Positions 7,441-17,400 of a stretch of 45,767 bases of DNA are shown here, piece by piece. Under the pieces are notes generated by a model, which saw only the letters and a list, made by a program, of their open reading frames with translations, made no database searches and was not told the origin of the DNA. Source of the DNA: Planctomycetaceae bacterium (GTDB lineage: Bacteria; Planctomycetota; Planctomycetia; Pirellulales; Thermoguttaceae). Every line of letters starts with the position of its first letter. The stretch's first letter is position 1. Location: the NCBI GenBank assembly GCA_009778035.1, contig WRKP01000018.1, forward strand, positions 1 to 45,767. Reading direction: 5' to 3'. The position numbers and the translations under genes are program-made.

Positions 7441-9435
7441 ATGTCCCTGAATCCCGCTCAAGCCGCCGCCGTCGCAACCCCATCCGGCCCGCTCCTCGTC
7501 CTCGCCGGAGCAGGCACCGGAAAAACGCGCGTCGTGACTCACCGAATCACCCGACTTATCCAAAATGGTGTCCAACCCAATCGCATTCTCGCCGTTACTT
7601 TTACCAATAAAGCCGCCAAAGAAATGCAACTCCGCATTGCCAAACTCCTCGGCTCCCAAAATAAACAAAATCGGCCCGAAACATCAACATTTCACTCCCT
7701 CTGCGTCAAAATCCTGCGACGACAAATCACCCAACTCGGCTATCCCCAACAATTTGCGATATACGACCGCAGCGATCAGGAATCCATCGCCCGGCAAGTC
7801 CTTCGGGAAATCAAAGTTTCCGATGCCGCCCTCAAACCCGCTGAACTGCTTGCACGAATTGGAAATTGGAAAAATGCCGGCCTCTCGCCGGAGGCCCTCG
7901 CTTATGCTTCGGGCTCTGTGAACAGTTCTGCAAAAGATTATCTCGCGTCGCTGGCCTATCAACGCTACCAAAATGCACTGCGAACCGTCGGAGCCGTTGA
8001 TTTCGATGACCTTTTGCTCCTAACCGAGGAAATTTTCCGCAAATTTCCCGACACGCTCAAAGAAGAGGCCGCCCGATTCGATCACCTCCTGATTGACGAG
8101 TATCAGGACACGAACATGAGCCAGTACCGTATCGTTCGCGGACTTGCATTGCCGCACCGGAATATCTGTGCCGTCGGCGATGACGACCAGGCGATTTACG
8201 GTTGGCGCGGGGCGGATGTTCGGCACATTTTGAACTTTCAGAAAGATTGGCAAGATGCGAAAGTCATTCGCCTTGAAGACAATTACCGGTCGACGAAGCC
8301 GATTGTCGATTGGGCAAATCATCTCATTGTGTTCAATCAACATCGGCACGGCAAGAAGTTGGTTTCGTCGCTTCCCGGCGACCCGCCGACGATTTTGCAG
8401 TGTCCCGACGGCGATCACGAAGCGAAAATTATCGTTGCCAAAATCAAGGAACGGATTGCCGCGACGGGGCAGCCTTTCAGCAATTTTGCGATTTTGTTCC
8501 GAACGAACGAGCAGCCGCGGGCGTTTGAAATGGAACTGCGGAGCCAGAGTATCCCGTATGTTTTGGTCGGCAGCCAATCGTTTTTCGACCGCAAGGAGGT
8601 TCGCGATTTGTTGGCCTATCTTAAGGTGCTGCACCGGCCCAAAGATGATGTGTCGCTGCTTCGGATCTTGAACACGCCGCCGAGGGGCATTGGACAAACG
8701 ACAGTTAAGCAACTGACGGAGCGTGCGATCGCGGGCAAGACGTCGATTTGGGAGGCGTTAGACACCAACGTTAGCCGTCTTGCCCTGCAAGGCGTCGAAA
8801 TCGCGCCGCAGGGCGACACGGCTGACTTCCGCTTGCTCATCGAACAGCAACGCCAAAACCTGCACCGCGAGTTCTCGGTGCAAAACCTCAAGGACTTCAT
8901 TGCGGCCATTCAATATGAACGGGAAATCAATCGGCAATATGCCGACGAGGCGGAACGGGGCGAGCGTTGGGATTTGGTCGGCGAAGTGGTCAATGCGGCA
9001 GCGGAGTACATTGATGAGGCTTCGCGTCCAACGTTGGGCGAATTTTTGGATCAGACATCGTTGGCAGGCAATGATTTTGGCAGCAATGGAAAGAATGAAA
9101 CAACGCAGAATGCGGTTGTTTTGATGACGCTGCATGCGGCGAAGGGTTTGGAGTTTCCCGAAGTTTATATGGTCGGGATGGAAGAGGGCACGTTGCCGCA
9201 TCATCGGAGTGTGAAGGAGGAGGACGAGTCTGCGGTGGATGAGGAACGGCGATTGTGTTATGTCGGCGTAACTCGGGCGGAGCGGCGATTGACATTGGCA
9301 TTGGCTTTGCAGCGGATGAAATGGGGCAAGCCTCGTCCGACGGTGCCGAGTCGATTTTTATATGAATTGACGGGTCAGACGGGCAGTCCGAATTATTTTA
9401 GGGCGATCGCAGGCGAACCGCCGATTGCACGTTAG
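7441..9435 (+). CDS. UvrD/PcrA/Rep-family 3'-5' DNA helicase
   Basis: A 664-residue superfamily 1A helicase. Motifs in order: Q-motif NPAQAAAV near the start, Walker A GAGTGKT at 23-29, the Walker B segment IDEYQDTN, VGDDDQAIYGWRGAD, EDNYRST, TLHAAKGLEF, and motif VI YVGVTRAERRL. These enzymes unwind duplex DNA using ATP in nucleotide-excision and mismatch repair and clear proteins from forks. It is shorter than E. coli UvrD (720) and lacks the usual extended C-terminal tail, so PcrA, UvrD or Rep cannot be told apart from this sequence alone. It is a single gene following the tRNA terminator. Confidence 0.92.
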   Translation: MSLNPAQAAAVATPSGPLLVLAGAGTGKTRVVTHRITRLIQNGVQPNRILAVTFTNKAAKEMQLRIAKLLGSQNKQNRPETSTFHSLCVKILRRQITQLGYPQQFAIYDRSDQESIARQVLREIKVSDAALKPAELLARIGNWKNAGLSPEALAYASGSVNSSAKDYLASLAYQRYQNALRTVGAVDFDDLLLLTEEIFRKFPDTLKEEAARFDHLLIDEYQDTNMSQYRIVRGLALPHRNICAVGDDDQAIYGWRGADVRHILNFQKDWQDAKVIRLEDNYRSTKPIVDWANHLIVFNQHRHGKKLVSSLPGDPPTILQCPDGDHEAKIIVAKIKERIAATGQPFSNFAILFRTNEQPRAFEMELRSQSIPYVLVGSQSFFDRKEVRDLLAYLKVLHRPKDDVSLLRILNTPPRGIGQTTVKQLTERAIAGKTSIWEALDTNVSRLALQGVEIAPQGDTADFRLLIEQQRQNLHREFSVQNLKDFIAAIQYEREINRQYADEAERGERWDLVGEVVNAAAEYIDEASRPTLGEFLDQTSLAGNDFGSNGKNETTQNAVVLMTLHAAKGLEFPEVYMVGMEEGTLPHHRSVKEEDESAVDEERRLCYVGVTRAERRLTLALALQRMKWGKPRPTVPSRFLYELTGQTGSPNYFRAIAGEPPIAR

Positions 9436-9461
9436 AGATTGACACGCACGCCCCCCGGCTC

Positions 9462-9489
9462 TTGCGCAATGCGTTAATTTTGGTAAAAT
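9462..9489 (+). promoter_or_regulatory. Promoter of the epimerase gene
   Basis: TTGCGC (9462-9467), a 16-nt spacer and TAAAAT (9484-9489) lie upstream of the gene at 9553. A lone TTGACA at 9439 has no partner -10 at normal spacing. Confidence 0.4.
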
Positions 9490-9552
9490 GCGCAGTTAAT
9501 AACGATTATCAATAAAATCGAACGGAAGAGCCTGTTTTTGCAGTGCGTGAAC

Positions 9553-10569
9553 ATGAAAAAAGTGTTAATCACCGGCGGAAGCGGATTCATCGGTTATCAT
9601 CTTGCCCGCTGGCTTCGCCAAAATGATGTTGCGGTCCGATGCCTCGTTCGGCCATCTTCGTCCCTGTCCCTGCTAAAATCCTTTGACGTCGAAGTTTACA
9701 CCGGAGAACTCGATCATTCGGCATCGAAAGGGGGAGTCAGCCTCCGCGAAGCCGTGGAGGGATGCGATACCATCTTTCACCTTGCCGGACTGGTCAGGGC
9801 AATGAACTATCAAGAATTTGAACGCGTCAACCATTTCGGCACGGAAAATCTTGCCAAAGCCGCCGCCCTGTCTGCATCGCCGCCGGTTTTCATCTACATT
9901 TCTTCGCTGGCCGCCGCCGGAAGTTCCCTGCCCGAACAGCCCAAACGGGAACATGAACCCCCAGTGCCGATTTCCCTCTACGGCAAAAGCAAATTGGCCG
10001 GCGAAGAGGCTCTACGGCCCTTTGCCGACCGGATGCCTTGTACGATCGTTCGGCCTGGCATCGTCTTCGGCGGTGCGGATAAAATGAATGTGGAACTCTT
10101 CAAAGTCATCAAAAAATGGGGGGTTTATCCGAATCCCGGTTACGTCGACAAATTGTATTCTTGGATTCACGCGGACGATTTGTGCGATTTGCTGATGACC
10201 ATTGCTCAAAAGGGCGAACGGCTCGTTCCAAACCAGCCGCCGGGGACGGGAATCTATTTTGCCTCGTCGGATGAAGGCAGAAAATGGTCGGAAATCTGCC
10301 GGTTGATTGGGCAATCGTTGGGCAGGGACAGGGTTCGAGCGGTGCATTGCGGGCCGATAGGCCTTTGGGCTTTATCGACGTTTTATGAGGCGAAAAAACG
10401 CTGGTTGGGCAAGGCGCAGCCATTGGATTGGGAAAAAACGCGTGAAGCCTTGCATCATTGGACGTGTTCGCCTGAGAAGGTCAAAATGCAGTTCGGCTTT
10501 TTGCCGCAGCCCTTGGAGGATCGCATCAATCAAACGACGCAATGGTTTGTCGAACACGGCTGGTTGTGA
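9553..10569 (+). CDS. NAD(P)-dependent epimerase/dehydratase (extended SDR)
   Basis: A 338-residue Rossmann protein. It opens MKKVLITGGSGFIGYHLARWL with the glycine-rich nucleotide-binding loop, and contains ISSLAAAG with the catalytic serine region and the YGKSKLAGEEAL motif holding the Tyr-X3-Lys pair. This is the extended short-chain dehydrogenase family that acts on nucleotide sugars or related substrates such as isoprenoid-linked sugars. Substrate cannot be read from the sequence. The ATG at 9553 gives the normal family start; the upstream TTG at 9538 is unlikely. Family B repeat B1 follows directly and no operon partner is apparent. Confidence 0.85.
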   Translation: MKKVLITGGSGFIGYHLARWLRQNDVAVRCLVRPSSSLSLLKSFDVEVYTGELDHSASKGGVSLREAVEGCDTIFHLAGLVRAMNYQEFERVNHFGTENLAKAAALSASPPVFIYISSLAAAGSSLPEQPKREHEPPVPISLYGKSKLAGEEALRPFADRMPCTIVRPGIVFGGADKMNVELFKVIKKWGVYPNPGYVDKLYSWIHADDLCDLLMTIAQKGERLVPNQPPGTGIYFASSDEGRKWSEICRLIGQSLGRDRVRAVHCGPIGLWALSTFYEAKKRWLGKAQPLDWEKTREALHHWTCSPEKVKMQFGFLPQPLEDRINQTTQWFVEHGWL

Positions 10570-10587
10570 GCATTTGGGATGCACAAG

Positions 10588-10662
10588 AGCCGGGGGCGTT
10601 AGCCCCCGGGTTCGACATATGATATTCTTTGATAGATCAACCCGGGGGCTCACGCCTCCGGC
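10588..10662 (+). repeat. Repeat family B, copy B1
   Basis: A 75-bp double palindrome. The left arm AGCCGGGGGCGTTAGCCCCC and right arm GGGGGCTCACGCCTCCGGC each form a hairpin and are also complementary to each other. The central segment CGACATATGATATTCTTTG is shared with copy B2 (one base different). The right arm overlaps the 3' end of the minus-strand gene at 10650. Confidence 0.85.
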
Positions 10663-12344
10663 ATCGCGTTCCGCAATGCCGACCGGAAACGCTCGAGCGC
10701 ACGACGAAAAACAACCACCTCAGACGCAATCCGAACTACTCGCTCCTGCGTGCGAACCGCTCCCTCTATGTCGCCGCCAAGAAAATAAACATGCGATAAC
10801 GTGTCCAAAAAATTGACATCGTCCAAATTAGAATGCAATGCCGACTCCGATAATACCAATGCCGAACGATAGTCGCCGTCCGTGTTGGCCAACAACCACG
10901 CCGCCGCATTCGCAACGATCGGCAAACGCTCCAAACGCATTTCGCCCGCTCCCCAGTTGACATGAAAATTCGCAATGCTCCGCCAAACTTGAGGAAGCAC
11001 GCCATCCGCCGCATTCTTAAATGCCAAATCCACATCGGGCCGACAAGCCAAACGATAAGCCAATATCGCAAGGTCTATGTCCTGCATCTCAATCGGTGCA
11101 TCCGAAACGGCCAAGGCCTGCATCGTCATTGCTCGAGCCTCAGCCCAATTTTCATCGTTAAAATGCTGTTTGGCCAAACAATACAACTTTTGCTTGCTCG
11201 CTTCCGCAATCTGCCGAGTCGGATCATGTCCCGCCCGATACTCTGGACTGTTCAAAATTGCAATCTGCGTGTCGTAAAACTCGGCGGCAAGCACATAATC
11301 CGCAAGATACAACGCAATATGCGCTGCCGACTCGCTTGCAGGCACGCGGAGTAGAACGTTGCCGGATTCGATCACCTTCTCAAAATGTGCCATCGCCCAA
11401 TGCAAACGAAACCGCAACAGCAAGCACATTGCCGTATGATAATGTTCGTGCATAAACAAACTGCGGTCAACATCGCCGACGGGTAAGACCAATTCGGGTG
11501 CTTGAAACGGCTGCGGCACTACAGCGAGTGCCGCCGCGACGGTTTGATCCCGGTCGGCAACGAGCCCCGCCGCATCGTACAGTTCCGCAACGGCATAATG
11601 GAACAAAATGTCGATTCCACTGTTCGTGTGTATGTTATTTTCCAGCCGGGTGAGCAGGTTCAGCGTATCCGCCGCAACTTGCCGAACCCGATCAGGCATG
11701 TTTGCCACATCGCGCATTCGTTCTCCATCCTCCAAGTCGCACCACAGTTCGGCATACTTGGCAAGCGTTTGGAACAACGCATCATCCCCGCCGGCGAGCC
11801 CAATGTCGCTGAAAGTATCCCGAATGTGCCGAAACCAATGCTGGCGGAGCGACGTCGAAACCGGCGGATAGGCAATCAGCGTCTTCGCGGCATGAAGCCG
11901 TAGGCTGGCATCGCTCTCAAACCGCAGGAGTCGGCAAAGCGTGTGCAGGCCTTCGCCTTTGGTCAAATCCAGCGTTGGGTCGGCCAGAGCCTCGATGACA
12001 TTGGCTCTGACGGTCGGATTGGATTCTTCCATATACCAGCGAATCCACGTGGCGGTTTCCCTATTTTCTTGGGCGAGAAATGACTGTTCGATTTGACTCA
12101 AAAGATGTTCGGCCCGCCGGACAATTTCTTGGTCGTAGTGCTGTTCTGCACGGCGCAGTTCGGAATAGGCTCGAATACCGGCATGTTGCAATAAAACTTC
12201 AGCCCGTTGCCTGACGAGAAAACTGTCGTCGCCGAGTTGCGAAATCCAATGTTGGATCTGCGTGCGGACGGGATCGTCGGCTGCGACAGAGTGCGTTTGC
12301 GCCGCTAGGCAGAAAATCAGAACAAGGGTTAATGGGATTCGCAT
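10650..12344 (-). CDS. Exported HEAT/TPR-repeat protein of unknown function
   Basis: A 564-residue protein with a Sec signal peptide (MRIPLTLVLIFCLAAQTHSVAA) and an almost wholly alpha-helical body. Residues 30-180 resemble HEAT repeats (SFLVRQRAEVLLQHAG, NPTVRANVIEALAD, SLRLHAAKTLIAY); the C-terminal half resembles TPR repeats. Such proteins act as protein-binding scaffolds, here probably in the periplasm. The gene begins 13 nt after the infA stop, so the two are likely co-transcribed from the infA promoter. The last codons and the TGA stop are supplied by the arm of repeat B1, so the C-terminus may have been altered by repeat insertion. No specific role is known to me. Confidence 0.75.
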   Translation of the reverse strand: MRIPLTLVLIFCLAAQTHSVAADDPVRTQIQHWISQLGDDSFLVRQRAEVLLQHAGIRAYSELRRAEQHYDQEIVRRAEHLLSQIEQSFLAQENRETATWIRWYMEESNPTVRANVIEALADPTLDLTKGEGLHTLCRLLRFESDASLRLHAAKTLIAYPPVSTSLRQHWFRHIRDTFSDIGLAGGDDALFQTLAKYAELWCDLEDGERMRDVANMPDRVRQVAADTLNLLTRLENNIHTNSGIDILFHYAVAELYDAAGLVADRDQTVAAALAVVPQPFQAPELVLPVGDVDRSLFMHEHYHTAMCLLLRFRLHWAMAHFEKVIESGNVLLRVPASESAAHIALYLADYVLAAEFYDTQIAILNSPEYRAGHDPTRQIAEASKQKLYCLAKQHFNDENWAEARAMTMQALAVSDAPIEMQDIDLAILAYRLACRPDVDLAFKNAADGVLPQVWRSIANFHVNWGAGEMRLERLPIVANAAAWLLANTDGDYRSALVLSESALHSNLDDVNFLDTLSHVYFLGGDIEGAVRTQERVVRIASEVVVFRRALERFRSALRNAMPEA

Positions 12345-12357
12345 GGAGACAATGAGA

Positions 12358-12588
12358 CTATTTTTCCCGATAGATAATTCTTCCTCGGGTCATATCGTAG
12401 GGACTGACTTCGACGGTAACTTTATCGCCGGGCACGACGCGGATACGGAATTTTCGCATCTTACCGGCCAGTCGGCACAGAACGATGTGATCCATGCCGT
12501 CCAATTTGACACGAAACGCTCCCCGAACTTCTTCGGTAACGACTCCTGGCAATTCTATGACTTCTTCCTTTTGCTTCGTTTCAGGCAT
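12358..12588 (-). CDS. infA: Translation initiation factor IF-1
   Basis: 76 residues forming an OB-fold: [61 protein letters not shown]-1 binds the ribosomal A site with IF-2 and IF-3. The N-terminus (MPETKQK) is slightly longer than the usual 72-residue protein. The open frame extends far upstream but the conserved start is the ATG at 12588. There is no strong Shine-Dalgarno sequence. It is divergent from rpmJ-rpsM-rpsK, whereas in many bacteria infA directly precedes rpmJ on the same strand. Confidence 0.93.
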   Translation of the reverse strand: MPETKQKEEVIELPGVVTEEVRGAFRVKLDGMDHIVLCRLAGKMRKFRIRVVPGDKVTVEVSPYDMTRGRIIYREK

Positions 12589-12633
12589 ATAGTGTTTTTC
12601 ATTTTCAGCGTCATTTTCGGCGCGTACACAGGC

Positions 12634-12661
12634 ATTATACGGATAACGGGAGCGTAAACAA
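12634..12661 (-). promoter_or_regulatory. infA promoter
   Basis: On the minus strand TTGTTT (12656-12661), a 16-nt spacer and a consensus TATAAT (12634-12639). The expected leader is about 40 nt. Confidence 0.6.
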
Positions 12662-12713
12662 GAGCGGGGGACGCGGGGGGTACATTCCCGGCTGCCGAAA
12701 CCCAGACGGGGGC

Positions 12714-12741
12714 TTGCAAGCAATTCGGGATGCTGTAAAAT
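12714..12741 (+). promoter_or_regulatory. Promoter of rpmJ-rpsM-rpsK
   Basis: TTGCAA (12714-12719), a 16-nt spacer and TAAAAT (12736-12741), divergent from the infA promoter. The leader of about 58 nt carries a GGGGAG ribosome site before rpmJ. Confidence 0.55.
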
Positions 12742-12805
12742 GAGTCCCGTGTGTGGAATGGTTCCGATAACGCATTGATTCAACAGAAAAGGGGAGAATA
12801 AAGCA

Positions 12806-12919
12806 ATGAAAGTCAGAGCAAGCGTACGGCGGATTTGTGAAAATTGCAAAGTCGTCCGAAGACAAGGGCGAGTCTACGTCATTTGCGTCAATCCCCGACA
12901 CAAACAACGACAAGGATAG
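12806..12919 (+). CDS. rpmJ: 50S ribosomal protein L36
   Basis: 37 residues, [20 protein letters not shown] through [15 protein letters not shown]. The zinc-ribbon ligands C11, C14, C27 and H32 are all present, so this is the zinc-binding form. It starts after GGGGAG (12791-12796). It is the first gene of the rpmJ-rpsM-rpsK unit, 48 nt before rpsM. Confidence 0.96.
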   Translation: MKVRASVRRICENCKVVRRQGRVYVICVNPRHKQRQG

Positions 12920-12967
12920 GATGATTCCACGCAACATAATCGTAACACAAACCTTCGGAGGAAAAAT

Positions 12968-13351
12968 ATGCCGCGTCTTTTAGGTGTGGATATCCCAAAT
13001 AATCGACAAATCGTTATTTCACTGACGTACCTCTACGGAGTCGGGCCCGCGACCGCACGGGAACTCTGCCGGAAAGCCGGTATTGATGCCACGACCCGAG
13101 CCCGAGATTTGGGCGAAAGCGATGTCGCCAGACTCGCATCCCTGCTCGATAACGATTACACCGTCGAAGGGCAACTCCGTCGACAAGTCGCACAAAGCAT
13201 CAGCCGACTCCGCGAAATCAACTGCTATCGCGGTATTCGGCATCGCCGAGGCCTGCCCGTCCGGGGACAGCGAACTCGGACCAATGCCCGAACCCGAAAA
13301 GGCCCCAAAAAAACCGTTGCCGGGAAAAAAGGAGTCAAAGATTTACGTTAG
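12968..13351 (+). CDS. rpsM: 30S ribosomal protein S13
   Basis: 127 residues with the S13 landmarks: PRLLGVDIPNNRQIVISLTY, LYGVGPATARELCRKAGID, LREINCYRGIRHRRGLPVRG and RTRTNARTRKGPKKTVAGKK. S13 sits in the 30S head and contacts initiator tRNA and the 50S bridge. A GGAGGAAAA ribosome site precedes the ATG. Confidence 0.97.
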   Translation: MPRLLGVDIPNNRQIVISLTYLYGVGPATARELCRKAGIDATTRARDLGESDVARLASLLDNDYTVEGQLRRQVAQSISRLREINCYRGIRHRRGLPVRGQRTRTNARTRKGPKKTVAGKKGVKDLR

Positions 13352-13410
13352 GCTTGTGTTTGCATTGCAGGCACGCGAGGCAAGCAAAATTACTGCTCAA
13401 ATAAAACAAT

Positions 13411-13800
13411 ATGGCAAAAACAACGACAACAAAAAAACGCAAAATCAAACGAAGTGTTGCAGCGGGAATCGCCCATATTAAGGCATCCTTCAACAACACG
13501 ACTGTTACGATTACGGACACGAAGGGCGACACTCTATGTTGGTCGACGGGCGGAACCTGCAACTTTAAGGGCAGCCGAAAAAGCACGCCGTTCGCCGGTC
13601 AGATGGCCGCTCAGCAAGCCGCCGAAAAGGCCATGAAATTTGGCATGAGGGAAATTGACGTTAAAATCAACGGTCCCGGCAGTGGTCGGGAGAGTGCAAT
13701 TACTGCCTTGCAGCAGGCTGGCCTTATGGTCAAGTCGATTGAAGATGTTACGCCCATCCCTCATAACGGCTGTCGGCCCAAAAAGCGGCGAAGGGTGTAG
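13411..13800 (+). CDS. rpsK: 30S ribosomal protein S11
   Basis: 129 residues: a basic N-terminus, [53 protein letters not shown] and the C-terminal [18 protein letters not shown]11 lines the mRNA exit of the 30S platform. It lies 59 nt after rpsM with no clear ribosome site (AATAAAACAAT before ATG). The usual next genes, rpsD, rpoA and rplQ, are absent from this locus. Confidence 0.97.
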   Translation: MAKTTTTKKRKIKRSVAAGIAHIKASFNNTTVTITDTKGDTLCWSTGGTCNFKGSRKSTPFAGQMAAQQAAEKAMKFGMREIDVKINGPGSGRESAITALQQAGLMVKSIEDVTPIPHNGCRPKKRRRV

Positions 13801-13811
13801 GATAGGCTTGT

Positions 13812-14105
13812 TTGGTATCGACAATATGCGAAAATCACCGAGAACTGAAAGGCATCTACGATGGTGGAGATTTTCGGTGGATTCGTTGGCCGACCAGTCT
13901 TGCCGTTGAGGAATGTTCGGCTCGTTTTGCTGTGTTGTCCGGGGATTGCGATTCGCTACATCACCGGCTCTTTACTGTACCTGCGGTTTATGCGGCAGGC
14001 CCCGTCGCCCTACACAACTTTTTCATATCCCAAGTTCCGCAAGACTCCAAGAATTTCCGAACAAGTCGGAAATGTCCGTCCACTCGCCCGTTTGAATTCA
14101 GATAA
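13812..14105 (+). other. Unassigned open frame after rpsK
   Basis: Following rpsK there is about 210 bp before the convergent gene at 14010. A frame opening with TTG at 13812 and running to 14105 has protein-like composition (RELKGIYDGGDFRWIRWP) but no ribosome site, no ATG start, and overlaps the opposite gene by 96 nt. It may be a remnant or chance. No terminator hairpin with a U-tract is visible after rpsK. Confidence 0.2.
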
Positions 14106-14357
14106 CGCATTCATAAATTCAACCTCGTCGGCTGTGTACGATTGGTCGCCCGTTGCCGGATTCATCCGCCGCTTTCTTTCTGCCGGAGCCGTCGATTGAA
14201 AATTTTCACTGTGCTGATCAAGCAATAACGCAGTTGTCGATTCCTCGTCAAAGGCGTGAAATGCTTTCGGGTCAATGTGTTTTCGCGGTCGGCCACGTCC
14301 GCTTTTTTTGGCAAGCGCAGCCGATTCGGCCGGTTTTTTTTTCGATTTATGGAGCAT
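14010..14357 (-). CDS. Small AT-hook protein, conserved in planctomycetes
   Basis: 115 residues. The basic N-terminus carries an AT-hook core (SGRGRPRKHID, residues 19-29), which binds the minor groove of AT-rich DNA. The C-terminal half (RMNPATGDQSYTADEVEFM, then FPTCSEILGVLRNLGYEK) resembles a short helical domain I associate with small planctomycete proteins of unknown function. A DNA-binding or regulatory role is inferred from the hook only. It is convergent with the ribosomal gene cluster. Confidence 0.6.
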   Translation of the reverse strand: MLHKSKKKPAESAALAKKSGRGRPRKHIDPKAFHAFDEESTTALLLDQHSENFQSTAPAERKRRMNPATGDQSYTADEVEFMNALSEFKRASGRTFPTCSEILGVLRNLGYEKVV

Positions 14358-14491
14358 TACTGCACCTCTTCACGGGGGGAAAGGAAGGGGATAAGCCTGA
14401 CTGGTCAAGTCGGCATATTTTTGCTGCATTTTGAATTCATTCAAAAAACAACGGCTTGTGCCGATCTTGCTGAATGCCGTAAAAAAGAGGA

Positions 14492-17400
14492 TTATTGCAG
14501 CAACAACCCCTGGCTCTGGAACCGAATGCTGCCCGTCTCGATGTCGTACACATACCGATCGCCCGACTGCTGAATCGTCTGGCCGCCCTGCATCATGTGA
14601 AGCGTTACGCCTCCAACCAAATCAATCACGCCAGCCTCTTGACTGTACCGAATCGTTTGCGCCTTGCCAAATAGTTCTCTGCCCTCTATGATTGCGGTAT
14701 GCGATGCCGTTAAATCGAAAAAACTTTGCGACGGATTCGCCGGGTCCGAAACCTCCACAACCTTCAAATGTTCGCACTCCAGCGTGTAGCCCCGCTGCCG
14801 CACCGCCGACAAATTGACTCGGCTAATCCGATCATTCCACGAATCCGCCAGGCAGTATGCGACCTCCACCTTGCGTCCGCTAATATCAATTTCCGTTTTG
14901 GCCTCCGCGTGCGTTCCCTGCATTTTGTCGGGAAACCAAACCGCCAGATGATTTAACTTTTCCTCATTGCCCGTCCTGTTCGGCGTAACGGCAAAACGAT
15001 CCGGCCCAAATCCGCGAGCCGAACCGAGCAATATCAAACTCAATTCGCCGGGCCCGTCGGCAAAGAAATACTGCCGTTCCACGATATACCGCAATCTCGA
15101 CACGCTCGCCAAAGCCAACGATTGCTGCTTTCCCTGACGGTCCCGCTGCAAATTGGTGATATGCACATTGCCCACACAGAGAATATCAACGGGTTCCGGC
15201 GCAATGTCCGACGTGTCATCAAAAAACATGACCTGCCGATTAAGGCTAATCTGCATTTCGTTGCACCACAGTTTTTGCGTCGTTCCTTGCGTTTGGTATT
15301 CAACGTTCACGCGATTATTGTTCGCGTCGGGCTCTCCTTCAAATTGCAAAATCAGGCCGTTGCACCGCATTTTCTTGTTCCAGTTGACGATTAAGCGGTC
15401 ATCATTGGGCGTTTTCGATGTGTCGATTAACGCAATATGAGCAATCAGTTGGCCGGGCCCCGGCGACCAAAAGATATTGTCTTCGCGGGCAATGTTCAGT
15501 TCCGCCGCACGCATTTCAATTCCCCGGCCCTTGAAAATGGCCTCATGACCGGCTGCCCGGCCGACGATTTGGATTTTTGTCGTCGGTTCCGTAGGGTCCC
15601 AAATCACAACGGTATCGCCCTTCATTTCAATCGCCGTCGAAGCATTGTTCGTCGTTTTTTCCTGCAGATGCACATTTCCGGTAATGAGAACTTTTTCTGC
15701 GGAAGACAGGCCGTTTTGCGTGCGGACTCTCATCCTCATCATATCGCCGGTGATGTCAAACGGTCCCGTAGCGGACGACGATCGAATCCCCATCAGATTT
15801 TGCATATCGAGCGAGCCTTGCGGGCCCCCTTGTTGGGTGCCACGCGGTGCACTCCGCAGGGGCGGGGCGGTCCGAACCTGACCGGCAACGGGCGGAGCCG
15901 GCGGTTGATAAAGAGGAATCGGCTGCAAATGCTGAACTTGCAGAATCGTCGACGAAGGTGCCGCCGTGCTGAACGGAGCGAAACTCGGCGGACTCGGCGG
16001 CCTGCTTGCAAACGTCGGCAACATCCGCGAAGAATGCAATTCCGTCCCGTCGGGAGCAAGATTCTTGAATAAAATATGCAGTTGCTGCACCCGGCACGTT
16101 CCCGATGCCGTCTCGAAACGGACATTGTTCCGCACGCTGACTTGATCCAGCATCAAGTTATTACGGGGATTCCCCATCCCGGATTGCGGAGCAACGACGC
16201 AATGCAATTCGAGTTGCTCTGCCGTCATCGTCCCGAACCCGAGCATTCGTGCGGAGATGCCTTTATCCAATTTCAGGACGATTTGGTCTGCGACTTGGGG
16301 ATGCGGCGACATCTGCATTTCGTTCCAATCCAGCCGAATGTCCCGGGCTTCGATTCCTTCGCCGATTTTGCCGATTAAATGTCCCTTCCCGTCGGCGATG
16401 AAGCGTCCGATGGCTCTGTCCTGGCCGAACGTGTATTTGACCCGTTCTTCGCTGCGGATGGTGTATTGGTCGGCAAGGATCATTTCGACGAACGGGGATG
16501 CACCGGCTTCTTTGCGAGTTGAAAGTTGCAGAAAGTTTTGCCGTAAGTCCAAAAAGATTTCATCGCCGACGAGCGTTATATCGCCTTCGTGTTTCACGGA
16601 GAGCCGGGCGGGAACCGGCGGGCGATTGCCTTGGCCCGGCTTGCCGCGAGCGATGAACAAAGCAGGTTCAAGCCGGTCAAATTGCGATGCGCGGTTCCCG
16701 ACGGGGCCTATCGCGGCCAAAGTCAGGTGAACTTCCTCGGCGGTCAATTTGTCGATGGTATCGTCGGGATTATTCCGTACCATTTCGACGTTTTGCAGAA
16801 AACTGGCCGTCCAGCCTCCTCTTTCCGAAGTGTTGGCGGATCGGTTTGCGGCGAAAACAAAACTATCCTGACAGCGGACATCAATCGTCGAGTCGGGAAA
16901 TGCAAGCCGGAGTGATTTGAGTTTTCGGACGACTACGCTTTCCAATTCCTTGTTTGAATTCGGCTCCGATTGAGCGGAGGGGACGAGTTTGAGCGTCAGG
17001 CCGGTTCCTTCGCCGGAGTGTTCGCCGAACTTGAATTGAACATCTTTGAGCGTCGAAATGCTGACGATGTCGGCTTCCTCTTTGATTTCGACATTTTCGG
17101 TTTCCAAATAAAAATCATCTTGCGTATCGCGATTCTGCATACCGCTTTGGACGGTAACTTTTCCCCAAAGTCGGCCAGTAACGAAGTTGAGATTCGACAT
17201 TTTGGTAATGTCGACGTTGCTGTCGAGTTCAATTTCGGCAAAAGTCGGCGTTCGGAGCACGACGGCCTGCCGGATTTTGTTTCGCGTTTCTTCTTCGTCG
17301 TGCCGATATTTTTGCATATCGCCGGGCAAGAGCAAAATCGTGCAGGGTTCGAGGCGGAGGATGTTGCCGTTGCCTTCGATTTTATCTTCGCTGAACAGGA

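Noticed and set aside
9439-9444. TTGACA downstream of the helicase as a promoter
   Set aside because: No -10 hexamer at 15-19 nt; the neighbouring TTGCGC/TAAAAT pair fits better.
10588-10662. Repeat B palindromes as simple transcription terminators
   Set aside because: They occur in multiple near-identical copies, lack U-tracts, and also lie in divergent spacers where no terminator is needed.
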